DNA from: Luteithermobacter gelatinilyticus | GTDB lineage: Bacteria; Pseudomonadota; Alphaproteobacteria; Sphingomonadales; Emcibacteraceae | DNA: 64,000 bases | Direction of reading: 5' to 3' | NCBI RefSeq assembly: GCF_005849285.1 | Contig: NZ_CP040517.1 | Location: forward strand, 2,796,501 to 2,860,500 | Part shown: one piece after another, positions 29,098-39,168 of the stretch | Layout: each line of letters starts with the position of its first letter | How positions within the stretch are numbered: the first letter of the stretch is position 1 | The notes under the pieces: generated by a model | What the model was told of the DNA's origin: nothing | The model's database searches: none | What the model saw: the letters and a program-made list of their open reading frames with translations, nothing else | Translations under genes and position numbers: made by a program

Positions 29098-30213
29098 TTA
29101 TTTATTCAGCTTTTCCAGCTGTCTGAGAATACTGTCGCCCATCACCGAGGTAGACACCTTGGCCTTGCCCGGCTGCATGATGTCGGCCGTGCGCATGCCC
29201 CCGGCCAGCACCCCGTTGATCGCCTGTTCGATCATGTCGGCTTCCGTCCCGAGATCGAGGCTGTAGCGCAGGGCCATGGCGAAGCTTAAAATGGCGGCAA
29301 TCGGATTGGCAATGCCCTTTCCGGCAATATCAGGGGCGCTGCCGTGCACCGGCTCATACAATGCCCCGCCTTTGTCACCGCCCAGCGATGCTGACGGCAG
29401 CATGCCTAGAGAACCGGTCAGCATGGCGGCCACATCGCTCAACAGGTCGCCAAACAGATTGTCCGTCACAATCACATCAAACTGTTTCGGCGCGCGCACC
29501 AGCTGCATGCCGCAATTGTCGGCCAATATGTGTTCCAGCGCCACATCCGGGTAGTTTTTGGCCACCTCGGTCACTTCCTCACGCCACAACAGGCCGCTTT
29601 CCATGACATTGCTTTTTTCCGCGCTGGTCACTTTCGCCTGACGTTTGCCGCCGGCGCGTTTTTGCGCCAGATCAAAGGCAATATGGGCAATACGGTGGAT
29701 TTCGCTGGTGGTATAAACCTGGGTATTGATCCCCCGGCGCTCCCCATCGGGCAAGGTTTCAATACCGCGCGGCTCCCCGAAATAGATCCCGCCCGTAAGT
29801 TCGCGCACAATCATGATATCCAATCCACTGACCAGCTCCGGTTTCAGGCTGGAGGCCTCCACCAGCGGCTCAAAACACAAGGCCGGGCGCAGATTGGCAA
29901 ACAGCCCCAGTTCCTTGCGGATTTTCAGCAAGCCGGCTTCCGGGCGTTTATCATAGGGCACATCAGTCCATTTGGGTCCACCCACTGCCCCCAGCAGAAC
30001 CGCATCCACCTCTTTGGCCTGTTCCAGCGTATCCTCGGCCAGCGGCGCGCCATAGGCATCATAGGCGCACCCGCCGATCAGGTCTTCGCTCACATCGAAA
30101 CGTATTCCCCGGTATGCCGTCAACCAGTCGATGATCCGGCGGACCTGTTCCATGATTTCCGGACCGATGCCGTCCCCCGGCAGGATCAGGAGGCTGTGGG
30201 TTGTGCTGGTCAT
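29098..30213 (-). CDS. leuB: 3-isopropylmalate dehydrogenase
   Basis: NAD-dependent oxidative decarboxylase of leucine synthesis, 371 residues. Visible are [11 protein letters not shown] at the start, [26 protein letters not shown], and [17 protein letters not shown] with the metal-binding Asp residues. [14 protein letters not shown] supplies the NAD site. It lies 79 bp after leuD in the leuC-leuD-leuB order typical of Alphaproteobacteria. Confidence 0.97.
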   Translation of the reverse strand: MTSTTHSLLILPGDGIGPEIMEQVRRIIDWLTAYRGIRFDVSEDLIGGCAYDAYGAPLAEDTLEQAKEVDAVLLGAVGGPKWTDVPYDKRPEAGLLKIRKELGLFANLRPALCFEPLVEASSLKPELVSGLDIMIVRELTGGIYFGEPRGIETLPDGERRGINTQVYTTSEIHRIAHIAFDLAQKRAGGKRQAKVTSAEKSNVMESGLLWREEVTEVAKNYPDVALEHILADNCGMQLVRAPKQFDVIVTDNLFGDLLSDVAAMLTGSLGMLPSASLGGDKGGALYEPVHGSAPDIAGKGIANPIAAILSFAMALRYSLDLGTEADMIEQAINGVLAGGMRTADIMQPGKAKVSTSVMGDSILRQLEKLNK

Positions 30214-30292
30214 GTGGTTATGTTCCTTATGTCTATGGCCTTATATCTTATCTGTGACCCTTGTGTCTGTCGGAGATGAGCCGGCGGCGGGA

Positions 30293-30910
30293 TTATGAGG
30301 CGCCGTAAAGCCAGGGCTGCACAGTTTTCTGTCGGGCTTCAAAAGCGTCGATTTTATCCACCTTCTGCAAGGTCAGCCCAATATCATCAAGACCGCCCAG
30401 AAGGCACTGCCGGCGAAAGGGATCAATCTCAAACCTGATTTTGCTTCCGTCAGGAGCGGTGATTTCACAGTTTTCCAGATCCACCGTCACAACGGCACCC
30501 TCCCCCTGTTCGGCATCCTCCATCAGCTGGTTGACCAGCTGGCGCGGCAGGGTAATGGGCAGAATACCGTTTTTAAAACAGTTCCCGTAAAAAATATCCG
30601 CGAAACTCGGCGCGATGATGCAACGAATCCCGAAATCCAGAAGCGCCCACGGGGCATGTTCTCGACTGGAACCACACCCGAAATTATCGCCGGCGATCAG
30701 AATCCGGGCGTTACGATAGGCCGGTTTGTTCAGCACAAAATCCGGCTTCTCGCTGCCATCCTCATTATAGCGGATATTGGCAAAGGCGTGTTTGCCCAGC
30801 CCAGTGCGCCGGATGGTTTTCAGAAATTTCTGCGGAATAATCATGTCGGTATCCACATTGATCATCGGCAGGGGCGCCGCCACGCTGGTCAGTTGAGTGA
30901 ACTTTTCCAT
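30293..30910 (-). CDS. leuD: 3-isopropylmalate dehydratase, small subunit
   Basis: Swivel domain subunit of isopropylmalate isomerase, 205 residues. The conserved block [20 protein letters not shown] is present, with [14 protein letters not shown] before it. It pairs with LeuC, whose gene ends 15 bp upstream, so the subunits are made from one transcript. Confidence 0.97.
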   Translation of the reverse strand: MEKFTQLTSVAAPLPMINVDTDMIIPQKFLKTIRRTGLGKHAFANIRYNEDGSEKPDFVLNKPAYRNARILIAGDNFGCGSSREHAPWALLDFGIRCIIAPSFADIFYGNCFKNGILPITLPRQLVNQLMEDAEQGEGAVVTVDLENCEITAPDGSKIRFEIDPFRRQCLLGGLDDIGLTLQKVDKIDAFEARQKTVQPWLYGAS

Positions 30911-30925
30911 CTTATCCGGCCTTCC

Positions 30926-32323
30926 TTACAATTTTCTGACATCACACAGATGCCCGGTGACAGCCGCCGCCGCCGCCATGGCAGGACTCATCAGATGCGT
31001 GCGTCCCTTGGGCCCCTGTCGACCTTCGAAATTACGGTTGGAGGTGGACGCACAGCGCTCATAAGGCTCCAGCTTGTCGGCATTCATGGCCAGACACATG
31101 GAACAGCCCGGCTCCCGCCACTCAAATCCGGCCTCGATCAGGATCCGGTCCAGGCCTTCCTGTTCCGCCTGATGCTTGACCAGACCGGAGCCCGGCACCA
31201 CCATCGCTTGGACATGATCCGCCACCTGGCGGCCCTTGGCCACTTCGGCAGCGGCGCGGATATCCTCGATCCGGCCATTAGTGCAGGATCCGATAAACAC
31301 CCGGTCAATTTTAATCTGGTCCAGCGGCGTGCCCGGTTCCAGCCCCATATAGGCCAGCGCCCGTTCCGTGGCCACCCGGCGGTCGCCGTCCTGGTCGGCG
31401 GGATCCGGCACCCGGCCGGTGATGGGTAGCACGTCCTGCGGGCTGGTGCCCCAGGTCACCTGCGGTGCAATGTCCTCGGCCTTGAGAAACACCTCCTTGT
31501 CATAGGACGCGCCCTCGTCCGATTTGAGGGTTTGCCAATAGGCCACCGCCTGCTCAAACGCCCCGCCCTTGGGCGCTTTGGGGCGGCCCTTGATATAGTC
31601 AAAGGTTTTTTCATCGGGCGCGATCAGCCCGGCGCGAGCGCCGGCCTCGATGGACATATTGCACAGGGTCATGCGCCCTTCCATGCTGAGTCCGGTGATG
31701 GCGGAGCCCGTAAATTCAATCACATGGCCCGTCCCGCCCGCCGTACCGATGGCGCCGATGATCGCCAGCGCTACATCCTTGGCCGTCACCCCAGCCCCCA
31801 GCGTGCCGGAAACATCAATGCGCAGGTTTTTCGCCTTGCGCAGAATCAGGGTCTGGGTCGCCATGACATGTTCCACCTCACTGGTGCCAATGCCAAACGC
31901 CAGCGCCCCGAAAGCCCCGTGGGTGGAGGTATGACTATCGCCGCAAACAATGGTCGTGCCGGGCAAAGTGAATCCCTGTTCGGGCCCGACAATATGCACG
32001 ATCCCCTGACGCACGTCCACCATGGGGATATATTCCACCCCGAACTCCGCACAATTCTTTTCCAGCGCCTCAAGCTGGATCTTTGACTGGGGATCACTGA
32101 TCACCGTGGCCCGGTCCTGGGTGGTCGGCACGTTATGATCGGGTACGGCCAGCATGGCGTCCGGACGGCGCAATATGCGACCGGCTAGGCGCAGCCCTTC
32201 AAAGGCCTGCGGGCTGGTGACCTCGTGAATGATGTGCCGGTCTATATAGATCAGGCAATTACCGTCCTCCTGGCTGTCCACCAGGTGGCTGTCCCAGATT
32301 TTGTCATATAACGTCTTTGCCAT
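30926..32323 (-). CDS. leuC: 3-isopropylmalate dehydratase, large subunit
   Basis: Aconitase-family large subunit that converts 2- to 3-isopropylmalate through a [4Fe-4S] cluster, 465 residues. Cluster cysteines are visible in [13 protein letters not shown] and [23 protein letters not shown] and the C-terminal [10 protein letters not shown] are conserved. It is the first of leuC-leuD-leuB. The 178 bp upstream, down to the end of rplS, contains repeated TTTTGGCG-type bases and a weak GC hairpin but no clear leader peptide. Confidence 0.97.
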   Translation of the reverse strand: MAKTLYDKIWDSHLVDSQEDGNCLIYIDRHIIHEVTSPQAFEGLRLAGRILRRPDAMLAVPDHNVPTTQDRATVISDPQSKIQLEALEKNCAEFGVEYIPMVDVRQGIVHIVGPEQGFTLPGTTIVCGDSHTSTHGAFGALAFGIGTSEVEHVMATQTLILRKAKNLRIDVSGTLGAGVTAKDVALAIIGAIGTAGGTGHVIEFTGSAITGLSMEGRMTLCNMSIEAGARAGLIAPDEKTFDYIKGRPKAPKGGAFEQAVAYWQTLKSDEGASYDKEVFLKAEDIAPQVTWGTSPQDVLPITGRVPDPADQDGDRRVATERALAYMGLEPGTPLDQIKIDRVFIGSCTNGRIEDIRAAAEVAKGRQVADHVQAMVVPGSGLVKHQAEQEGLDRILIEAGFEWREPGCSMCLAMNADKLEPYERCASTSNRNFEGRQGPKGRTHLMSPAMAAAAAVTGHLCDVRKL

Positions 32324-32501
32324 GTTTCACGCCACTTGTTTCCCGACCGCTTGCGGCGGCCGGCACCCCATATCCAACCATAAGGGGCTCAGGTTTTGTA
32401 TACAATCTTCCCCACATATGCAAATGGGACCCGTTTTGGCGAGCCCCATTTTGGCGGGGCCTTTATGACATGGCCCCGGAATCATTATGTTGCGTACAGC
32501 G

Positions 32502-32897
32502 TTACGCGTCGTTTTCCGAAGCCGACTTCTTGACAAGCCAGTCTTTTTTCTCGGCAATACGCGCCTTTTTCCCGCGCAGTTCACGCAGATAGTACAGCTT
32601 GGCCCGGCGGACACGACCGCGGCGCACCAGCTCAATGCTGTCCACATTGGGCGAATAAAGCGGGAAGACACGCTCCACCCCTTCGCCATAAGAAATTTTA
32701 CGCACGGTGAAAGAAGAGTTCAAGCCCCGGTTGGAACGGGCAATACACACTCCTTCATAGGCCTGGATACGTTCACGTGTCCCTTCCACCACTTTCACAT
32801 TCACCCGCACCGTATCGCCCGGCGCAAATTCGGGAATGGTTTTCCCCTGGGTGAGTTTCTCGATCTGCTCTTTTTCAAACTTTTCGATAATATTCAT
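32502..32897 (-). CDS. rplS: 50S ribosomal protein L19
   Basis: Ribosomal protein at the 30S-50S interface, 131 residues. The start [24 protein letters not shown], the [20 protein letters not shown] block and the end of the domain ([18 protein letters not shown]) match L19, with a short alphaproteobacterial C-terminal tail. It is the last ribosomal gene of the rpsP-rimM-trmD-rplS set, 241 bp after trmD; that spacer has no recognised feature. Confidence 0.97.
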   Translation of the reverse strand: MNIIEKFEKEQIEKLTQGKTIPEFAPGDTVRVNVKVVEGTRERIQAYEGVCIARSNRGLNSSFTVRKISYGEGVERVFPLYSPNVDSIELVRRGRVRRAKLYYLRELRGKKARIAEKKDWLVKKSASENDA

Positions 32898-33138
32898 TGT
32901 TCTTCTCTTCTCTCATGTCCCTCAGAGGTTCCGAGCCCATTATTTCTTCGGAACATTCAGAGATCATTACCTCAAAAACCACCGGTTATCCCCTGGCCGG
33001 TTTTCGACCTGTCAAACGGCCCGAAGCCGCCTTCTGCCCCGGCTGCGACCCAAACTGGCAAATCCGGGTGACGGCATTTCGCTAGCCGCTTTAACAGAAG
33101 TTGCCCCAAGACGCAATTTTTTTCGGCATCCTGGCGGC

Positions 33139-33891
33139 CTATTTATCGCTTTTTTGCCGCAGATACCTTTCCCAAAGGTCCGGCCGCCGCTCCCGGGTAA
33201 GTTTCTCCGCCTGTTCCTGACGCCAGGCCCGAATCCGTTCATGATGCCCCGATTGAAGCACTTCGGGAATTTCCCGCCCTTCCCAAACTTTGGGACGGGT
33301 ATAATGGGGATATTCCAGAAGCCCGGATTCGAAACTTTCTTCCGCCAGGGTTTCCGGCTCGCCGATCACCCCCGGAATCAGCCGCACCACCGCATCCATC
33401 AGCGCAAATGCCGCCGGTTCCCCGCCGCTCAAGATAAAATCCCCCAGGCTGATTTCCTGAATCTCGCGGGCCTGAAGCACCCGTTCATCGATTCCTTCAA
33501 ACCGGCCACAGATCAGCGTGAGCCCCTTCCCGGCGGCAAACTCGCGCGCCAGGCCCTGATCAAAAACCCGCCCCCGCGGGGACAGGTAAATCACCGGCCA
33601 GTCTTCAACGCTCAGGGGTGTCTGCGGATCCGCCGGCCGTTTTTTCAATGTTTCATCCAGCGCCAGCCCCAGCACATCGGGACGCATCACCATGCCCGGC
33701 CCGCCCCCCGCCGGGGTATCATCCACATTCCGGTGTTTGTTCAGGGCATAATCCCGGATGTTCACCACATCAAGAGCCCACAGCCCCGCCTCCAACGCCT
33801 TCCCCGCCAGAGAATGCCCCAGCGGCCCCGGAAACATTTCCGGATACAGTGTCAAAACCTGCACCTGCCATTTGGGGGACGTCATGGTCAT
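33139..33891 (-). CDS. trmD: tRNA (guanine-N1)-methyltransferase
   Basis: SPOUT enzyme that methylates G37 of tRNAs using S-adenosylmethionine and so prevents frameshifts. The 250 residues match. [13 protein letters not shown] starts the protein, [14 protein letters not shown] binds substrate, and [19 protein letters not shown] with RLIPGVIG forms the trefoil knot. It starts three bases after the rimM stop, indicating coupled translation. Confidence 0.96.
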   Translation of the reverse strand: MTMTSPKWQVQVLTLYPEMFPGPLGHSLAGKALEAGLWALDVVNIRDYALNKHRNVDDTPAGGGPGMVMRPDVLGLALDETLKKRPADPQTPLSVEDWPVIYLSPRGRVFDQGLAREFAAGKGLTLICGRFEGIDERVLQAREIQEISLGDFILSGGEPAAFALMDAVVRLIPGVIGEPETLAEESFESGLLEYPHYTRPKVWEGREIPEVLQSGHHERIRAWRQEQAEKLTRERRPDLWERYLRQKSDK

Positions 33892-33894
33892 TTC

Positions 33895-34503
33895 TCAATC
33901 CCGTTCACCAAAGGCGGCCCGGTCAATCACCACATAGCCGGCCTCAAGGTCCACCCGGGGGACGAATTCCGTGGCAAAGGGATAGAGCCTTACGCCCGTC
34001 TCCCCATCATTGCGGGCCGGATCCAGCGCCACTTCCAGAATATCGCCCGCGCCGAAATTGAAAACCGCCCTGACAACACCGAAACCAGCATCCGTTTCAT
34101 CCCGGGCCTCCAGCCCCACCAGATCCTCGTAATAAAAAACATCATTCTCTTCTGGTTCCGGAAGGGCCTCGCGGCGGACGTAAAGTTTTTGCCCTTTGAG
34201 CGCCAGCGCCTGATCCCGGTCGGTAATGCCCTCCAGGCGCGCCGCCACCCCGGCCTTGATGTTATGAAGCAGTTCGATCCGAAAGACGCGCCCCTCGGGA
34301 TATTCCGGACTGAACAGGGTCAGCGGGCCATAGTCGGCAATGGCCGAAAAGTCCTCTGTAAAGGGTTTGAGGCGTACGGCACCCCGCACGCCCTGAGCGC
34401 CGACAATGACCCCGAGGCAAACCCATTCCGGCCCGACCCAGATGGCGCTGCTGCCCCCGTCCCGGGATGGTTTCCGGCTTTTATGCAAAGCACGGGGCGC
34501 CAT
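33895..34503 (-). CDS. rimM: Ribosome maturation factor RimM
   Basis: Assembly factor for the 30S head that binds S19, 202 residues. The N-terminal domain starts at CLGVIVGAQGVRGAVRLKPFTED; a PRC-barrel C-terminal half contains VFYYEDLVGLEARDE and FVPRVDLEAGYVVID. The N-terminal 20 or so residues ahead of the domain are basic and not conserved, so a later start cannot be excluded. It lies 5 bp after rpsP. Confidence 0.93.
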   Translation of the reverse strand: MAPRALHKSRKPSRDGGSSAIWVGPEWVCLGVIVGAQGVRGAVRLKPFTEDFSAIADYGPLTLFSPEYPEGRVFRIELLHNIKAGVAARLEGITDRDQALALKGQKLYVRREALPEPEENDVFYYEDLVGLEARDETDAGFGVVRAVFNFGAGDILEVALDPARNDGETGVRLYPFATEFVPRVDLEAGYVVIDRAAFGERD

Positions 34504-34508
34504 AGGTT

Positions 34509-34925
34509 TTAAGCTTCGGCTGCGGCTTCCTCAGCGGGAGCCTCTTCAGAAGCCGCGGCTTCCCCTTCTGCCGCAGCGGCAGCAGCTTCTTCGGCTTTCT
34601 GGCGACGCTCTTCCTCACGCTCCAGCGCCTTCTGACCCGGCTTGCCTTTGATCGGGTTGTTCCGCGCCGGGCGTTTTTTCAGACCAGCCGCATCCAGGAA
34701 ACGCAGAACCCGGTCCGTGGGCTGCGCGCCCTGTTCCAGCCAATACTGAACCCGCTCGGTCACCAGCGTAACCCGGTCTTCCCGGTCTTTGGGCAGAAGC
34801 GGGTTATAGGTCCCTACTTTTTCGATGAACCGCCCGTCGCGCGGAGCGCGGCTATCGGCAACCACGATACGGTAATAAGGACGTTTTTTAGCGCCACCAC
34901 GGGCCAGACGAATTTTCAATGCCAT
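34509..34925 (-). CDS. rpsP: 30S ribosomal protein S16
   Basis: Small-subunit ribosomal protein, 138 residues. The first 80 residues ([48 protein letters not shown]) are the S16 fold. The remaining 45 or more residues are an Ala/Glu-rich tail, a common extension in Alphaproteobacteria. It is followed directly by rimM. Confidence 0.97.
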   Translation of the reverse strand: MALKIRLARGGAKKRPYYRIVVADSRAPRDGRFIEKVGTYNPLLPKDREDRVTLVTERVQYWLEQGAQPTDRVLRFLDAAGLKKRPARNNPIKGKPGQKALEREEERRQKAEEAAAAAAEGEAAASEEAPAEEAAAEA

Positions 34926-35033
34926 GTCTTCAATCTCACTTTCTTGGTCTTCAATAAGTTTTAATACTGCTGTTCTTGAACTCTCTGCTCATCCCTTCGG
35001 GATAACGCGGTTTATGTCTTTTCCGAAACGCCA

Positions 35034-36401
35034 TCACTTCGGAAACAGATTCTCCATGCCCGGCGGCAACTGGCCCGGCAGGGGCAGACGGCCTTTTTTG
35101 CCCATCTTGCCCATTTTTTTCATCATGGTGGCCATCTGTTTCTGCATTTTCATCAGCTTGTTGATATCCTGCACGGAAACACCGGCCCCCTGAGCAATAC
35201 GTTTTTTGCGCGATGCGTTCATCAGGGCTGGATTGGCTCGCTCCTTCGGCGTCATGCTGTTGATGATGGCCTCCTGGCGAGCCAGAAGTTTGTCATCCAC
35301 ATTGGCAGCAGCGAGCTGTTTTTGCATTTTGCCAAGCCCGGGCAACATCCCGAGAACGCCGGACATCCCGCCCAGTTTTTTCATTTGACGAATCTGGGAC
35401 CGCAGATCATTAAAGTCGAACTGTCCCTTTTTCATCTTCTTGACCATTTTCTCGGCTTCTTCGGCCTCAATGGTCTCAGCCGCCTTTTCCACCAGCGAAA
35501 CTACATCGCCCATGCCGAGAATCCGCGATGCGACGCGCTCGGGATGGAACTCTTCCAGATCATCCAGTTTTTCGCCGACCCCCACCAGCTTGATAGGTTT
35601 GCCGGTTACGGCCCGCATGCTGAGTGCCGCACCGCCCCGGCCGTCCCCGTCCATACGGGTCAGCACAACGCCGGTAAGCCCCACCTGCTCGCTGAACTGC
35701 TGTGCCACATTAACCGCATCCTGACCGGTCAGCGCATCTGCCACCAACAGCGTCTCATGGGGATTGATCTCGTTACGGATCGCGGTCAGCTCGCTCATCA
35801 GACTCTGATCCACATGCAGCCGCCCGGCCGTATCCAGCAGCACCACATCAAACCCCTGCAGGCGCGCGGCGGTCATGGCTCGCTTGGCAATATCCAGCGG
35901 CATCTGGCCCGGAATAATCGGCAGGGTGGCGACCCCGGCCTGCTCACCAAGGATCTTCAGCTGTTCCATGGCGGCCGGTCGGCGCACGTCCAGTGACGCC
36001 ATCAGAACCTTTTTCTTGTCTTTCTCCTGCAACCGCTTGGCGATCTTCCCGGTGGAGGTGGTTTTCCCTGACCCCTGAAGCCCGACCATCAGGATCGGCA
36101 CCGGCGGCGGGGCAGCCAAAGAAATGGTTTCGCCTTCCCCGCCCAGCATTTCCACCAGGTGATCGTTGACAATCTTGATGACCATCTGACCGGGCGTGAC
36201 GGATTTCAGGACTTCGCGCCCGACGGCTTTCTCCCGAACCTTGTTGATAAAGTCCTTGACCACCGGCAGCGCTACGTCAGCCTCAAGCAAGGCAATACGC
36301 ACCTCGCGCATGGCCTCGTTGACATCTGCTTCCTTCAACGCCCCACTGCGTTTGAGTTTGTCAAATATGCCGCCCAGTCTATCGCTTAAGCTGTCAAACA
36401 T
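35034..36401 (-). CDS. ffh: Signal recognition particle protein Ffh
   Basis: SRP GTPase that targets inner-membrane proteins during translation; partner of FtsY, also encoded in this window. The 455 residues comprise the N domain, the G domain (GLQGSGKTTSTGKIAKRL, DVRRPAAMEQL, DTAGRLHVD, TRMDGDGRGGAAL) and a methionine-rich M domain ending KMQKQMATMMKKMGKMGKKGR. It lies upstream of rpsP by about 110 bp. The long spacer upstream of it is shared with the divergent outer-membrane protein gene. Confidence 0.97.
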   Translation of the reverse strand: MFDSLSDRLGGIFDKLKRSGALKEADVNEAMREVRIALLEADVALPVVKDFINKVREKAVGREVLKSVTPGQMVIKIVNDHLVEMLGGEGETISLAAPPPVPILMVGLQGSGKTTSTGKIAKRLQEKDKKKVLMASLDVRRPAAMEQLKILGEQAGVATLPIIPGQMPLDIAKRAMTAARLQGFDVVLLDTAGRLHVDQSLMSELTAIRNEINPHETLLVADALTGQDAVNVAQQFSEQVGLTGVVLTRMDGDGRGGAALSMRAVTGKPIKLVGVGEKLDDLEEFHPERVASRILGMGDVVSLVEKAAETIEAEEAEKMVKKMKKGQFDFNDLRSQIRQMKKLGGMSGVLGMLPGLGKMQKQLAAANVDDKLLARQEAIINSMTPKERANPALMNASRKKRIAQGAGVSVQDINKLMKMQKQMATMMKKMGKMGKKGRLPLPGQLPPGMENLFPK

Positions 36402-36561
36402 GTCTTTTCCACCATCCCCGCATCACGAGGCTTTTCACAAAACAAAAACGCACCAGTGGGCGAACTCTCGCTGACTGGTGGGTATCCTCTTTCACAAGAA
36501 GGACACTGAAATCCTGATCTCCTTACGGAATGCGGGCAAAATATGGGCTTTCTTCGCCAGA

Positions 36562-36589
36562 GTCAAGAAGTTTAGGTCAAGAAGTTTAG
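36562..36589. repeat. Tandem duplication, 2 x 14 bp
   Basis: GTCAAGAAGTTTAG occurs twice in direct succession in the ffh/outer-membrane protein spacer. Confidence 0.88.
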
Positions 36590-36629
36590 GGGCAAAAAAT
36601 AAGCCAGTCCTTTTTCCCCAGCCCTTTTT

Positions 36630-36649
36630 CCTATGCACAATTCACTCTA
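36630..36649. repeat. Half copy of the dispersed 41-bp palindrome
   Basis: CCTATGCACAATTCACTCTA matches the right half of the elements at 42906 and 52185 at 19 of 20 bases. The left arm is absent. Confidence 0.6.
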
Positions 36650-36671
36650 AACTCATTAATTGCCCCACAGA

Positions 36672-36697
36672 TGTAGGGAATAGCTGTAGGGAATAGC
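36672..36697. repeat. Tandem duplication, 2 x 13 bp
   Basis: TGTAGGGAATAGC occurs twice in direct succession about 160 bp before the outer-membrane protein start. Confidence 0.88.
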
Positions 36698-36855
36698 AAA
36701 TCAAATCCGGCCTGATGGCGGTTTTGGCATCTCTCCTGTTTTCAGCGGGGAAAAAAGCTGTAATATGGTCGCCATCTTAAAAAAGGGTGGCCTTACCAAG
36801 GCCAGCCATGCCGACAGAACCTGAACAAAACACAGGACAAAGGATACAAAAGATA

Positions 36856-37539
36856 ATGCGAAACATATTTCTTAAGCTCTTTTTGCTGATGGGACTGACG
36901 GGCAGCGCCAGCCTTGGAACCTCTTTCCTGGGCGCGACACCGGCACAGGCCGGTCTGGACAACAATCCCTTCGAAGGGTTTTATCTGGGGCTGCGTTTTG
37001 ACTACAACAAGGAAAGCGCTAACGCCGCCTATACGCAGATTGCCGGCGAAGAGACGAGCGGTTTTACCGGCATTACGGACGAAACCTCCGGCAATGGCCT
37101 TGGGGGGGGATTTTATGGCGGCTATGGCATGAGTCTCGGTCCGGTCTATACCAGTATTGAAGCCGGCTGGGCCATTGGCGGGGGTGCGGGGCGCGTCACC
37201 GATGGCACCGCCGAGTTCGGCATCAAAAATGGCAACACTTTTGACATTAACGGCCGGGTGGGGGTTGTGCCGTCCGACCGGTTCCTGATTTACGGCCTGT
37301 TTGGATACGCCGCCACAAAATATAATGGCGATGGTTTTGAAGGCGATGTCGGGGAACGGCTGAACGGTTTCCGTTATGGCGGCGGCCTGGAAGTAGGCGT
37401 ATTCGAAGACGTAGCCCTCAGGATTGAATATACCCGCGCCGAATTCGGCAGCACCACCTTTACGCAGGGTGTGGACCAGTTTACGTTTGACCCGTCAGAA
37501 CAGCGCCTGTCCATCGGGCTGGTGTTACACATGAATTAG
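36856..37539 (+). CDS. Outer-membrane beta-barrel protein (OmpA/porin-like)
   Basis: Exported protein of 227 residues with a signal peptide (MRNIFLKLFLLMGLTG, cleavage near AQA-GLDNN). The mature part has alternating hydrophobic residues and aromatic ends typical of an 8-strand barrel: FEGFYLGLRFDYN at the start, GGGFYGGYGMSLGPVYTSIEAG, FLIYGLFGYAATKYN, GFRYGGGLEVGVFEDVALRIEYTRAEFG, and a final strand QRLSIGLVLHMN. No specific channel is implied. ATG 36856 is preferred over 36787 because it opens the signal peptide and follows AAAGGA. Confidence 0.8.
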   Translation: MRNIFLKLFLLMGLTGSASLGTSFLGATPAQAGLDNNPFEGFYLGLRFDYNKESANAAYTQIAGEETSGFTGITDETSGNGLGGGFYGGYGMSLGPVYTSIEAGWAIGGGAGRVTDGTAEFGIKNGNTFDINGRVGVVPSDRFLIYGLFGYAATKYNGDGFEGDVGERLNGFRYGGGLEVGVFEDVALRIEYTRAEFGSTTFTQGVDQFTFDPSEQRLSIGLVLHMN

Positions 37540-37653
37540 CTGCACATGAGTTAACCGTCGTTTTTGTTGTGCGTAACCGGTCAACATAGACCCCAGTCAT
37601 CATAACATCACGTGAGGGACGTGTCATAAAGGGAGGCAGAACTGGGCTACAGG

Positions 37654-39078
37654 ATGATTAAACTTGCCCTGGGCATGATTCCGATCCTTCTGGTGCAGAT
37701 TTTTCCGGCACCGGACGGCATGGGCGGGACAGCCTGGATGACAGTGGGCGTGGCCGGACTCATGGCCATCTGGTGGGCGACCGAAGCCCTGCCGGTACCG
37801 ATCACCTCGCTGATGCCGCTGATCCTGTTTCCCGCCTTCGGGATCGCCCAAATGAACGAGGCCGCAGCTCCCTATGCCCGGCCGACCATATTTCTGCTGA
37901 TGGGCGGATTTATCATTGCCACGGGGCTAGCCCGATGGAACCTGCACCGGCGCCTTGCCTTGCATATTCTGGTACGCGCCGGACACCATCCCGGCGCTAT
38001 CATCGCCGGTTTTATGGCCGCCACCGCCATCACCAGCATGTGGATCAGCAATACGGCCAGTTCCATCATGATGATTCCCATCGCCCTGTCACTGGCCGGA
38101 GAACTGGTTCATGACAACAGCCGTTCTCACAAAGGGTTTGTGCTGTGTCTTATTCTGGGCATTGCCTATTCCGCCAGCATCGGCGGCCTTGGCACCATGA
38201 TTGGCACCCCGCCCAACCTGTTTGTGGTCGGCTTCATGAAAGAAACCTACAATGTGGACATCAGTTTTCTGCAATGGATGCTGTTTGGCGTGCCCACAGT
38301 AGTGGTGCTGGTCCCCGTGGCCTGGTTCGTCCTGGTAAAATGGACCTACCGGTTCGACCTGAAGGATATTCCTGCCGCCCGGGACCTGTTTCAGGCGGAA
38401 CTGAACAGGCTGGGCTCCATCACCGTGCCGGAACGGCGCCTGACGGTGGTCTTTGCGCTGATTGCCGGGGCCTGGATTTTCCGCCAGGTGATCCAGAAAG
38501 ATCTGGGGCTCATGCCCTGGCTCAGTGACGCCATGATCGCCGTTATCGGCGCCGTAGCCTTGTTTATGATTCCTTCTGGCTGCAAAAAGGAAAAAGGCAC
38601 GGCCCTGCTGGACTGGGAAACGGCGGTAAAAATTCCCTGGGGGGTTCTGCTGCTGTTTGGCGGCGGGCTCAGCCTCGCCGCCGCCGTCTCAGAAACGGGG
38701 CTGGCCCTGTGGCTGGGCGAGGCCTTGTCGGGACTGACCAGCCTGCATTTGTTTTTGATGATCATGGCGCTTACCAGTCTGGTAATTTTCCTGACCGAAC
38801 TGACCAGCAACACCGCCACGGTGGCGACCCTGCTGCCAGTGCTGGGGGCACTGGCCGGGGCCGGCGGATTCGAACCCATGCTGCTGTTTGCGCCCACGGC
38901 GCTGGCCGGCAGCTGTGCTTTCATGCTGCCGGTAGCCACCGCTCCCAATGCGGTGATTTATTCCACTGGCCGGGTGACGATTCCGGAAATGATGAATGCC
39001 GGGGTGCGGCTCAATCTTCTGGGCATTCTGGTGATCACGTCGCTTAGTTACCTGTTGGTGCCGATTCTGTTCGGCTGA
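37654..39078 (+). CDS. DASS/SLC13-family transporter
   Basis: Inner-membrane transporter of the divalent anion:sodium symporter family, 474 residues with about 11 hydrophobic spans. The two family signature sites are visible as ITSMWISNTASSIMMIP in the first half and LTSNTATVATLLPVL in the second, which bind sodium and the carboxylate. Relatives import succinate, malate or citrate, or sulfate. With the nearby TCA genes a dicarboxylate is most likely, but this is inference. It is a single gene, not coupled to dapF, which starts 90 bp downstream. Confidence 0.88.
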   Translation: MIKLALGMIPILLVQIFPAPDGMGGTAWMTVGVAGLMAIWWATEALPVPITSLMPLILFPAFGIAQMNEAAAPYARPTIFLLMGGFIIATGLARWNLHRRLALHILVRAGHHPGAIIAGFMAATAITSMWISNTASSIMMIPIALSLAGELVHDNSRSHKGFVLCLILGIAYSASIGGLGTMIGTPPNLFVVGFMKETYNVDISFLQWMLFGVPTVVVLVPVAWFVLVKWTYRFDLKDIPAARDLFQAELNRLGSITVPERRLTVVFALIAGAWIFRQVIQKDLGLMPWLSDAMIAVIGAVALFMIPSGCKKEKGTALLDWETAVKIPWGVLLLFGGGLSLAAAVSETGLALWLGEALSGLTSLHLFLMIMALTSLVIFLTELTSNTATVATLLPVLGALAGAGGFEPMLLFAPTALAGSCAFMLPVATAPNAVIYSTGRVTIPEMMNAGVRLNLLGILVITSLSYLLVPILFG

Positions 39079-39168
39079 CCCCCGCCAAGCCCATAAAACA
39101 AACAGATTTTGCCGGTTTTTTTGGCCTTTTTAGTGGACTTTTTCCCTCATCCGCCCATATAAGGCAGT

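Larger units (their letters stand above)
36402..36855. promoter_or_regulatory. 454-bp divergent spacer between ffh and an outer-membrane protein gene
   Basis: No gene is supported here. It should hold promoters for ffh (minus) and the barrel protein (plus). A 7-bp hairpin (CACCAGT / ACTGGTG, 36451-36457 and 36474-36480) lies close to the ffh start and would be in its leader RNA. Two perfect short tandem duplications and a half copy of the dispersed palindrome are also present and are listed separately. Confidence 0.45.

Noticed and set aside
32836-34512. 558-codon plus-strand frame across rplS, trmD and rimM
   Set aside because: It spans three well-supported minus-strand genes, and its product is Pro/His/Arg-rich without a domain.
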